Shown here in pieces: positions 1 to 5,311 of a stretch of 10,963 nucleotides of DNA. This DNA is from an uncultured Lachnospiraceae bacterium (GTDB lineage: Bacteria; Bacillota; Clostridia; Lachnospirales; Lachnospiraceae), in the NCBI GenBank assembly GCA_910578605.1, contig CAJTQG010000031.1, positions 24,680 through 35,642 of the forward strand, in the 5' to 3' direction. Positions within the stretch are counted from its first letter, which is position 1; each line of letters begins with the position of its first letter. The notes below the pieces were generated by a model. It had not been told where the DNA came from, did no database searches, and saw nothing but the letters and a program-made list of their open reading frames with translations. The position numbers and the translations under genes were made by a program.

Positions 1-6
1 GAAAGG

Positions 7-43
7 AAAAAGGAAATCCCAAAGTTGCTGGGATTTCCTTTTT
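7..43 (-). terminator. Rho-independent terminator, probably bidirectional
   Basis: A perfect 15-bp inverted repeat (7-21 with 29-43) encloses a 7-base loop. The GC core is TCCCA/TGGGA and the outer part of the stem is A on one side and T on the other, so RNA from either strand would end in a U-rich tail. It lies 15 bases beyond the stop of the minus-strand gene at 59-646 and should terminate it. It could also serve a plus-strand gene entering from the left of the window. Confidence 0.85.
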
Positions 44-58
44 TGTTTACAACTCACA

Positions 59-646
59 TTATTCAGCGATGTCATCACCGTTAATGTATTTGTCAAATTT
101 TTCCATTACAGCATCATAAGTACGATGTGAGATGTCTGGTAATTCTTTGCCCCATGCTTTTGTTGCCTGGTCAAATCCTTTTTTGAAGGCTTCTAACATA
201 TCCTTCATTTTTTCTTTGTCGCCGCCGCTTAAAGCTTCTGCAAAAGAAAGAATACGATCAGAGGTCTGGTCTACACCCCAGTAACCATCATCGGCAATAT
301 CTGCCTGTGCCTGCTTTGCAGTTTCAGGGTCAACTGTGAAATTACCACTTGCTAAGAACTTCCACATATCATCAGCTTTATTAACCGCCTGTCCCTGCTT
401 TAACATCATGGATTCCACAAGGGAGCGAAGCTGTTGATTGCGCTCTTCTGCCTGAGATTTTAATTTAGCAACTAACTTTGGATTAGATTTAGTAGTTACC
501 TTATCTTTTTTAGAGGAAGACTCATATACAGCAGCTTCCTGCTTTTTTGGTTCCTCAGTTTTCTTCTCTTTAGCAGCCTGAGAAGCAGTGCTTGTTACAT
601 AATTGTCAGTTGTTGTTTTGTAATTTGATACGGAATTTACGCTCAT
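59..646 (-). CDS. Conserved hypothetical protein, possibly flagellum-regulon associated
   Basis: This encodes a 195-residue soluble protein with no signal peptide or membrane segment. Residues 1-60 are low-complexity, rich in Ser/Thr/Lys/Glu, and probably disordered. Residues 65-95 look helical. The C-terminal part (about 115-190) is a compact domain with a pattern I associate with a widespread uncharacterised bacterial family: GYWGVDQTSDRI, then FAEALSGGD, then KGFDQATKAWGKELPDIS. I cannot assign a biochemical function. The ATG at 646 is supported by a GGAGG at 654-658 on this strand, 7 bases upstream. The gene stands alone, with a terminator just downstream and a candidate sigma-D promoter about 80 bases upstream. 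That promoter hints at co-regulation with motility genes, but no flagellar gene is in the window. The coding call is firm and the role is inference. Confidence 0.85.
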   Translation of the reverse strand: MSVNSVSNYKTTTDNYVTSTASQAAKEKKTEEPKKQEAAVYESSSKKDKVTTKSNPKLVAKLKSQAEERNQQLRSLVESMMLKQGQAVNKADDMWKFLASGNFTVDPETAKQAQADIADDGYWGVDQTSDRILSFAEALSGGDKEKMKDMLEAFKKGFDQATKAWGKELPDISHRTYDAVMEKFDKYINGDDIAE

Positions 647-728
647 AGCTTAGCCTCCATTCTAAATTTTGAATTTTTGCCCTCCGTGGCATAGAATATA
701 AATTTTGATATAGTTTCTATATAACATG

Positions 729-755
729 TATCGGATTTTTAATTGGTAAAATTTA
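729..755 (-). promoter_or_regulatory. Candidate sigma-D (sigma-28/FliA-type) promoter
   Basis: Read on the minus strand, TAAA (752-755) is followed 17 bases later by CCGATA (729-734). The SigD/FliA consensus is TAAA, about 15-16 bases, then (G)CCGATAT, so the elements fit with spacing at or one base beyond the usual. Transcription would start near 721. An imperfect inverted repeat (691-720, ATAGAA/TTCTAT arms) would then form a stem-loop at the extreme 5' end of the mRNA. The 5' leader would be about 75 nt. No convincing sigma-A promoter was seen in the same stretch. Confidence 0.5.
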
Positions 756-859
756 TGTTAAAATCACATTTATTTGTAAAAAAATGCTCTTTATATGAAA
801 AAGCTTACAACGTTTTTAGTATCCGTAATTTGGCAGTGTGGATTTTAATCAATAAACAA

Positions 860-913
860 AAAATCACCATATATAGGACTGGAAATAAAAGTCAAACTAT
901 ATATGGTGATTTT
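860..913 (-). terminator. Strong Rho-independent terminator of the HD-domain gene
   Basis: A perfect 17-bp inverted repeat (860-876 with 897-913) carries a further GAC/GTC pairing inside (877-879 with 891-893). On the minus strand the stem is followed by a run of T and then T-rich sequence. It begins 37 bases after the stop codon of the minus-strand HD-domain gene. On the plus strand the tail after the stem is poorer, so minus-strand use is more likely. Confidence 0.8.
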
Positions 914-950
914 AGATTATATAGCTCCCGTTTTCATACAGGGGTACCTG

Positions 951-1421
951 CTATGCAGCATGGTTTTTCTTTTTGCGGCTCATAAGTTCTTTTGCCGCAC
1001 AATATTTGTCTGCCATACTGATAAGGAGACATTCTTTGCTGCGAGGTATCCTAGTAATATTGAGGGGCCACATGTGACAGTATATAATATCTTTTTCTAA
1101 TTTTGTCAGTTCATAATGTTTCATGGAATTTTTTAGTGCGGTCTCTGCATGGTTTGTGCCATGTTCCCAAGCACCAATATGTCCTCCGCGGGCATTGTAC
1201 AAGTAAAAATCGTGAAGCATTGCTCCTTTAGCAAGACTTTTTTCATTCACTTTTAAATGAAAGAATTTAGATAGTCTGTAAGCTGTCTTTGCCACAGAAA
1301 CACTATGACAAAAGGTGTTTGATGAACTGTGTTGTGCATAATTTTTCATCTGAAGTATTTTAGGGTCACGAAGCATCTCCTGCATTGCCTGGTAAAATTC
1401 ACTCATTCTTTCCTTCTCCAT
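951..1421 (-). CDS. HD-domain phosphohydrolase-like protein
   Basis: With the start chosen here the protein has 156 residues. It carries an HD-superfamily metal-site pattern: His39 (in CHSVSVAKTAY), the His70-Asp71 doublet (AMLHDFYLY), later histidines at 81, 87, 91 and 116 (CHMWPL), and Asp138 (MADKYC). HD proteins hydrolyse phosphate esters such as nucleotides; the substrate here is unknown. The reading frame stays open upstream to a TTG at 1532, which would add 37 residues with a hydrophobic stretch. That TTG has no ribosome binding site and lies next to a possible -10 TATAAT (1536-1541), so I prefer the ATG at 1421, preceded by AGGA. A third candidate is the ATG at 1406, preceded by GGAGAAGGAAAGA. 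It is a monocistronic unit, divergent from ispE. The family assignment is firm; the exact start is not. Confidence 0.8.
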   Translation of the reverse strand: MEKERMSEFYQAMQEMLRDPKILQMKNYAQHSSSNTFCHSVSVAKTAYRLSKFFHLKVNEKSLAKGAMLHDFYLYNARGGHIGAWEHGTNHAETALKNSMKHYELTKLEKDIIYCHMWPLNITRIPRSKECLLISMADKYCAAKELMSRKKKNHAA

Positions 1422-1563
1422 TCTGTTCCTGTACCATTTAAAGATGGACAGGTATAACAATAAGTTACAAAGTAAATATTCCAACAAAAATGGGATAGGC
1501 TGTAAAGCAGCTCCCAAAGGCTGTGATATCAAGATATTATAACTGTCATACAGTAAGGCAGAG

Positions 1564-1602
1564 TTACCAAAATTCCATCATAATTGGATGTGTTTTTGGT
1601 AA
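1564..1602. repeat. Inverted repeat between divergent HD gene and ispE
   Basis: Perfect 9-bp arms, TTACCAAAA (1564-1572) and TTTTGGTAA (1594-1602), are separated by 21 bases that contain a smaller TCCA/TGGA pairing. It lacks a T-run on either side, so it is not an obvious terminator. It lies upstream of the minus-strand HD gene and about 60 bp upstream of the ispE -35 box, so it may bind a regulator. Function is unknown. Confidence 0.4.
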
Positions 1603-1662
1603 ATAATCTTGCTGAATCTATTATAGCAAAGATTTAGTCAGAAGGAAATATCAAAATTATGG

Positions 1663-1684
1663 ATTGCATTTTTTTTAATGCAAT
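1663..1684. promoter_or_regulatory. Operator-like inverted repeat over the ispE promoter
   Basis: ATTGCATT (1663-1670), six T residues, and AATGCAAT (1677-1684) form a perfect 8-bp dyad. The left arm contains the whole -35 box and the right arm fills the spacer up to the -10 box. There is no T-run after the dyad, so termination is unlikely. A protein bound here would block RNA polymerase. The regulator is unknown; the GntR-family product encoded downstream is one candidate, but this is inference only. Confidence 0.45.
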
Positions 1685-1692
1685 ATTATAAT
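1664..1692 (+). promoter_or_regulatory. Sigma-A promoter of ispE
   Basis: TTGCAT (1664-1669) and a perfect TATAAT (1687-1692) are separated by exactly 17 bases. Transcription would begin near 1699. That leaves the upstream in-frame ATG at 1704 practically without a leader and favours the GTG at 1734 as the real start. Confidence 0.75.
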
Positions 1693-1721
1693 AGACAAAG
1701 ATTATGGACTTACAAAGAGAG

Positions 1722-1727
1722 AAGGGG
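1722..1727 (+). promoter_or_regulatory. Ribosome binding site deciding the ispE GTG start
   Basis: AAGGGG lies 6 bases before GTG 1734. The alternative ATG at 1704 has no purine-rich site at the proper distance and is only a few bases from the predicted transcription start. Confidence 0.6.
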
Positions 1728-1733
1728 CAGGAC

Positions 1734-2603
1734 GTGAAATTTATACGATTAAAAGCATATGGAAAAATCAATTTGGGCTTGGATGTAATTAGAAAAAGAG
1801 AAGATGGGTACCATGAGGTACGCATGATTATGCAGACAGTTAAAATTTTTGATAAAATATATATGGAAAAGACACAAAATCAAAGCATATCATTGGAGAC
1901 AAATCTGGCTTACCTTCCTGTAAATCAAAATAATTTGATGGTGAAAGCGGCAAAGCTTTTAATGGAAGAATTTCAGATAAAAGAAGGGATACAGATGAAG
2001 CTGAATAAGTTTATTCCCGTTTCGGCGGGGATGGCAGGGGGCAGTACAGACGCAGCGGCGGTACTGTTTGGGATGAACCGATTGTTTCATTTGAATCTTA
2101 CATTGGAGGAACTGATGCAAAGGGGGGTGAAGATTGGTGCTGACGTTCCCTATTGTCTAATGAGAGGGACAGCATTGGCAGAAGGAATAGGAGAAGAATT
2201 AACACGTCTTCCCAATGCTCCTCAGTGTTATGTGTTGCTGGCAAAACCAGCGGTAAACGTTTCCACACGAGAAGTATATGAAAAATTGAGACTGGATGAA
2301 CAATGCATACATCCTGATATTGACAGTATAATAGATGGAATACACAGGCAGGATATCAGGTATATGGCAGGGGTTATGGGCAATGTACTGGAGAAAGTTA
2401 CTATTTCCATGCATCCTGTAATACAAAATATTAAAGATAAAATAATGGAATTAGGGGCTATAAATACATTGATGAGTGGAAGTGGGCCTACGGTGTTTGG
2501 GCTGTTTGAGGATTCAGAGCAGGCGCTGCAGGCAAGGGACAAGCTGAGACAGATGAATATAGCAAGGCAGGTATATATTACAGAGTTCTTTAATGTGGGA
2601 TGA
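1734..2603 (+). CDS. ispE: 4-diphosphocytidyl-2-C-methyl-D-erythritol kinase (IspE)
   Basis: This cytosolic enzyme phosphorylates the 2-hydroxyl of CDP-methylerythritol with ATP, in the non-mevalonate (MEP) route to isoprenoid precursors. The 289 residues match the family length. GHMP-kinase features are all present: YGKINLGLDV with Lys11 and REDGYHEV at the N-terminus, the phosphate-binding loop PVSAGMAGGSTDAAA (95-109), GADVPYC with the likely catalytic Asp137, and the C-terminal SGSGPTVFG (248-256). I start at GTG 1734 because it has a ribosome binding site and because family members begin just before the K-AY-KINLG segment. A 10-residue longer version from ATG 1704 is possible but unlikely. 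A GntR/FCD regulator follows after 164 bases with no strong terminator between them, so co-transcription is plausible. Confidence 0.95.
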   Translation: MKFIRLKAYGKINLGLDVIRKREDGYHEVRMIMQTVKIFDKIYMEKTQNQSISLETNLAYLPVNQNNLMVKAAKLLMEEFQIKEGIQMKLNKFIPVSAGMAGGSTDAAAVLFGMNRLFHLNLTLEELMQRGVKIGADVPYCLMRGTALAEGIGEELTRLPNAPQCYVLLAKPAVNVSTREVYEKLRLDEQCIHPDIDSIIDGIHRQDIRYMAGVMGNVLEKVTISMHPVIQNIKDKIMELGAINTLMSGSGPTVFGLFEDSEQALQARDKLRQMNIARQVYITEFFNVG

Positions 2604-2767
2604 GAAGAACGCCATCTTTTGTAATCAGCCGAATGGTTTATTGCATTGGGTGTTTTCTGTAAAAATATATTTGGTTTGAAAAAGAGGGTAGCAAAAACAA
2701 AAATGTGAAATAACTAGAAGAGTGAAAAACAGACTTTACTCGGATATGGTTTCAAGTGGAGGTTAAT

Positions 2768-3445
2768 ATGAAAGAACTTACTTTGTATGTTTCGGAGGAA
2801 TCTATGCCATTGAGGGAAGTGGTGTTTCATACGCTTCGCAATGCTATATTGACTGGGGATATAGAGCCGGGGGAGCGCTTGATGGAGATTAAATTGGCAC
2901 AGAAGTTGGGAGTAAGCAGAACGCCAATCAGGGAAGCTATCCGCAAGCTGGAATTGGAGGGACTTGTGGTAATGGCGCCAAGGAGAGGCGCACAGGTTGC
3001 CAAAATTACAAAAAATGATATGACAGAAGTGTTGGAAGTAAGGGCAGTGCTGGAAGGGCTTGCTGTGGAGTTGGCATGTGATAAGATTACAAAACAGCAG
3101 TTGGCACAGATGCATGTGGAGATGGTAGCTTTTGAGAAGGCAGTAAAGAGTAACGATCCGGTGGCAATAGCCGAGAGAGATGTGAAATTTCATGATGCTA
3201 TTTATCATGCTACCGGCAATCGTCGGTTAGTACAAATATTAAATAACTTGAGAGAGCAGATGTATCGCTATCGTATGGAGTATATTAAGGATGAGGACAA
3301 GCGTCATGAGCTGGTGAAGGAGCACAGAAAGATTGTGGAAGCTATAGAGCAGGGAGACAGAAAAAAAGCAAAAGAAAGTATAGCACTGCATATTCAAAAT
3401 CAGGAGAAAAGTATTATAGAAAATTTGGAGAAGGAGAAAAAATAA
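2768..3445 (+). CDS. GntR-family transcriptional regulator, FadR/FCD subfamily
   Basis: This is a 225-residue DNA-binding regulator. The N-terminal winged helix-turn-helix (about 14-77) contains EIKLAQKLGVSRTPIREAIR, typical of GntR. The C-terminal all-helical FCD domain (about 83-215) keeps the expected metal/ligand residues: Asp138 and His142 in RDVKFHDAIYHATGN, His186 in KEHRKI, and His208 in IALHIQ. FCD regulators usually sense small carboxylic acids or sugar acids; the ligand here cannot be told from sequence. The ATG at 2768 has GGAGG at 2758-2762. An in-frame GTG at 2756 overlaps that site and is rejected. It lies downstream of ispE in the same direction and ends before a strong terminator, so it is either the second gene of an ispE unit or has a promoter I could not identify in 2604-2767. 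Confidence 0.92.
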   Translation: MKELTLYVSEESMPLREVVFHTLRNAILTGDIEPGERLMEIKLAQKLGVSRTPIREAIRKLELEGLVVMAPRRGAQVAKITKNDMTEVLEVRAVLEGLAVELACDKITKQQLAQMHVEMVAFEKAVKSNDPVAIAERDVKFHDAIYHATGNRRLVQILNNLREQMYRYRMEYIKDEDKRHELVKEHRKIVEAIEQGDRKKAKESIALHIQNQEKSIIENLEKEKK

Positions 3446-3520
3446 TCTAAAAAATTAAAAAAGCTAAAATAAAAATCAACAAAAATATAAATTTGGCATA
3501 ATATAGCAAATATGGGAAAG

Positions 3521-3552
3521 AATAGAGAAGGAGAAAACCTTCTCTATTTTTT
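3521..3552 (+). terminator. Rho-independent terminator after the GntR-family gene
   Basis: AATAGAGAAGG (3521-3531), a 6-base loop and CCTTCTCTATT (3538-3548) form a perfect 11-bp stem, followed by TTTT and then GTTTG. It separates the ispE/gntR unit from the germination genes. Confidence 0.85.
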
Positions 3553-3629
3553 GTTTGATAGGAAAGACAATTTCAATGAAAGAAAAAATAGTCCCACTGG
3601 AGAGAAGGAAAAACATAAGGCAAAAACAG

Positions 3630-3659
3630 AAGGAAGAATAATAAGGAAGAATAATAAGG
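3630..3659 (+). repeat. 13-bp tandem repeat in the leader of the GerA-family gene
   Basis: AAGGAAGAATAAT occurs twice back to back (3630-3642, 3643-3655), followed by a partial third copy AAGG (3656-3659). It lies 60-90 bases before the start codon at 3720, between the preceding terminator and the ribosome binding site. I saw no recognisable promoter in 3553-3719. The purine-rich units may be a slippage product without function. Confidence 0.7.
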
Positions 3660-3719
3660 CAGAAGCATTCAATGTAAATATAAATGGAGGAAACTGAAAG
3701 TAAGACGGGAGGATAAACT

Positions 3720-5162
3720 ATGCAAAAGGTAGTAAGGGATATTGATAAAAACTTGGAAAATATGGAAAGTCTGCTGGAGGGCTGCGATGACATTAAACAT
3801 CGGAATATGAGACTTGGAAAAAAGGTTGCTCTTAAGGCTTGTATTTATTATGTGGAGGTAGCGGTCAATAATTTAACGATAGAGGAATCGGTAATTGGAA
3901 AATTGTTGACTAAGCTGATGGATCTGGAGCCTGAACAACAGTATGAATTTCTTCGGGAAAATGCTCTGGGAATTACGGATGTAAATGAGTTAGAAACCTT
4001 GGAGGAAGCCATAATGGGTATTATGGTAGGAGACGGGGTATTGTTTTTAGATGGCTATGACAGGGCAATAAAGATTAAGAGCAAGGGATATCCTTTTATG
4101 GGAGTGACCCAATCAGATGTAGAGAAGGTGATGCGGGGCTCTAAAGAAGGTTTTAGTGATTCGGTAAAATGTAATACAGCTCTTATACGAAAGAGAATCC
4201 GAAATAGTCAGCTAAAGGTAAAAGAAAAAGTGCTAGGCAGGGAGAGCAACACTACAGTGGCATGTGTATATATGGAAAACAAGGCAAGGAAAAGTGTGCT
4301 TAAGGAAATTGACGAGAGGTTGGATAAATTGCCTTTGTCTGGTATTTTTGACAGCGGTATGATAGAAAAAATGACAGGGGAGAAGGGACGGTCCCTCTTT
4401 CCGGCCTACCAGACAACAGAGAGACCGGATACAGCGGCTATGGCAATCATGGAGGGCAGGGTGGTTTTGATTTCTGACAATTCACCGGTTGCTCTTATTT
4501 TTCCAAGCAATCTGCGCCATTTTTTTCAGGCTCCAGACGATTATTATACCCCCACTAAATTTGTGAGTTTTATAAGATGTCTTCGTTATATTGCCGGTTT
4601 TTTGTCTATGTGCCTGCCAGCGCTTTATTTAAGTCTTGTAAGCTTTCACACAGAATTGTTTCCCCCCGATTTTATATTTTCTATGGCGGCAGCCAGACAG
4701 AAGATTCCATATTCGCCCCTTGTGGAAATGTTGTTTATGGAGCTGGCATTTGAATTGATTCGGGAGGCAGGTATACGGATACCAGGACCTGTGGGAAGTG
4801 CCATGGGTATTGTGGGAGGCTTGATTATTGGCCAGGCTGCCGTCAACGCAGCTCTTGCCAGCCCTATTGTTGTAATTGTTGTGGCTCTGACAGCCCTATC
4901 CTCTTTTGCCATACCAAATGAACAGCTTGTATTTTCACTGAGGCTAATGAAATATATTATGCTATTTGGCGCTGCATGGCTTGGGTTGTATGGAATATTT
5001 CTTATATTGTCAGTTTTGGTGGTGTATTTATCTGCAAAGAAAAGCTTTGGATTTCCATATTTGCTGCCGGTTGTAAGTGATGAGATTAACCAATTTAGAG
5101 ACAAACAGGATTATAGCTTAAAGGAAGAACAAAGCATTTATCAAAAAAAGCAGCAAAGTTAA
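3720..5162 (+). CDS. Spore germination protein, GerA family (germinant receptor A subunit)
   Basis: A-subunit of a germinant receptor in the inner spore membrane; with B and C subunits it senses germinants and triggers ion and dipicolinate release. The 480 residues are normal for the family. The soluble N-terminal region (1-280) contains the diagnostic RGSKEGFSDSVKCNTALIRK (139-158) and ERPDTAAMAIMEGRVVLISD (234-253), followed by NSPVALIFPSNLRHFFQ. Membrane segments lie at about 281-308, 332-348, 359-400 and 410-437, followed by a charged tail. GGGAGGA at 3707-3713 sits 6 bases before the ATG. It begins a two-gene locus; the next gene is a GerB-type permease. The family also includes SpoVAF, which works with the SpoVA channel, but the neighbouring permease argues for a receptor. 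The germinant is unknown. No sigma-G promoter could be recognised with confidence. Confidence 0.92.
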   Translation: MQKVVRDIDKNLENMESLLEGCDDIKHRNMRLGKKVALKACIYYVEVAVNNLTIEESVIGKLLTKLMDLEPEQQYEFLRENALGITDVNELETLEEAIMGIMVGDGVLFLDGYDRAIKIKSKGYPFMGVTQSDVEKVMRGSKEGFSDSVKCNTALIRKRIRNSQLKVKEKVLGRESNTTVACVYMENKARKSVLKEIDERLDKLPLSGIFDSGMIEKMTGEKGRSLFPAYQTTERPDTAAMAIMEGRVVLISDNSPVALIFPSNLRHFFQAPDDYYTPTKFVSFIRCLRYIAGFLSMCLPALYLSLVSFHTELFPPDFIFSMAAARQKIPYSPLVEMLFMELAFELIREAGIRIPGPVGSAMGIVGGLIIGQAAVNAALASPIVVIVVALTALSSFAIPNEQLVFSLRLMKYIMLFGAAWLGLYGIFLILSVLVVYLSAKKSFGFPYLLPVVSDEINQFRDKQDYSLKEEQSIYQKKQQS

Positions 5163-5205
5163 TATTTGGGTTATATGTATGATTAGAATAAGGATGAGCG
5201 AAAAG

Positions 5206-5287
5206 GAAAGAAATGAAAATAAAAGAAATGAAAAGAAATGAAAAGAAATGAAAAGAAATAAAAAGAAATGAAAAGAAATAAAAAGAA
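5206..5287 (+). repeat. Tandem array of a 10-bp A-tract repeat
   Basis: The unit AAAAGAAATG or AAAAGAAATA is repeated without indels in exact 10-bp register from 5221 to 5280 (six copies), with a seventh partial copy (5281-5287). A diverged copy, GAAAGAAATG, lies upstream (5206-5215), set off by five extra bases. The array fills more than half of the 149-bp gap between the GerA-family gene and the permease gene and ends about 25 bases before the permease start. A4 tracts spaced by about one helical turn are the arrangement expected for intrinsically curved DNA. Short tandem repeats of this kind can also change copy number. Confidence 0.9.
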
Positions 5288-5300
5288 TGTGTAGAAAAGA

Positions 5301-5304
5301 GGAG
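5301..5304 (+). promoter_or_regulatory. Ribosome binding site deciding the permease start
   Basis: GGAG lies 7 bases before ATG 5312 but only 1 base before the in-frame GTG at 5306, so ATG 5312 is chosen. Confidence 0.6.
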
Positions 5305-5311
5305 AGTGAAG

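Noticed and set aside
743..1100. Open frames on the plus strand (80 and 65 codons)
   Set aside because: They overlap the strong hairpin at 860-913 or the HD-domain gene on the other strand, have no ribosome binding site and show no family resemblance.
2629..2657. Possible terminator after ispE (CCGAATG with CATTGGG, then TGTTTTCT)
   Set aside because: The stem is only 7 bp with an internal G-G mismatch and the T-tract is interrupted, so it is too weak to call.
3497..3503. CATAATA as a sigma-G -10 box for the germination genes
   Set aside because: No matching -35 element lies at the right distance, and a strong terminator (3521-3552) would stop the transcript before the gene.
3512..3697. 61-codon open frame before the GerA-family gene
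   Set aside because: It runs through the terminator hairpin and the 13-bp repeat and has no ribosome binding site or recognisable domain.
3684..3716. Ten-codon mini-frame ending three bases before the GerA-family start
   Set aside because: It has no ribosome binding site; its GGAGGA codons are explained as the ribosome binding site of the real gene.
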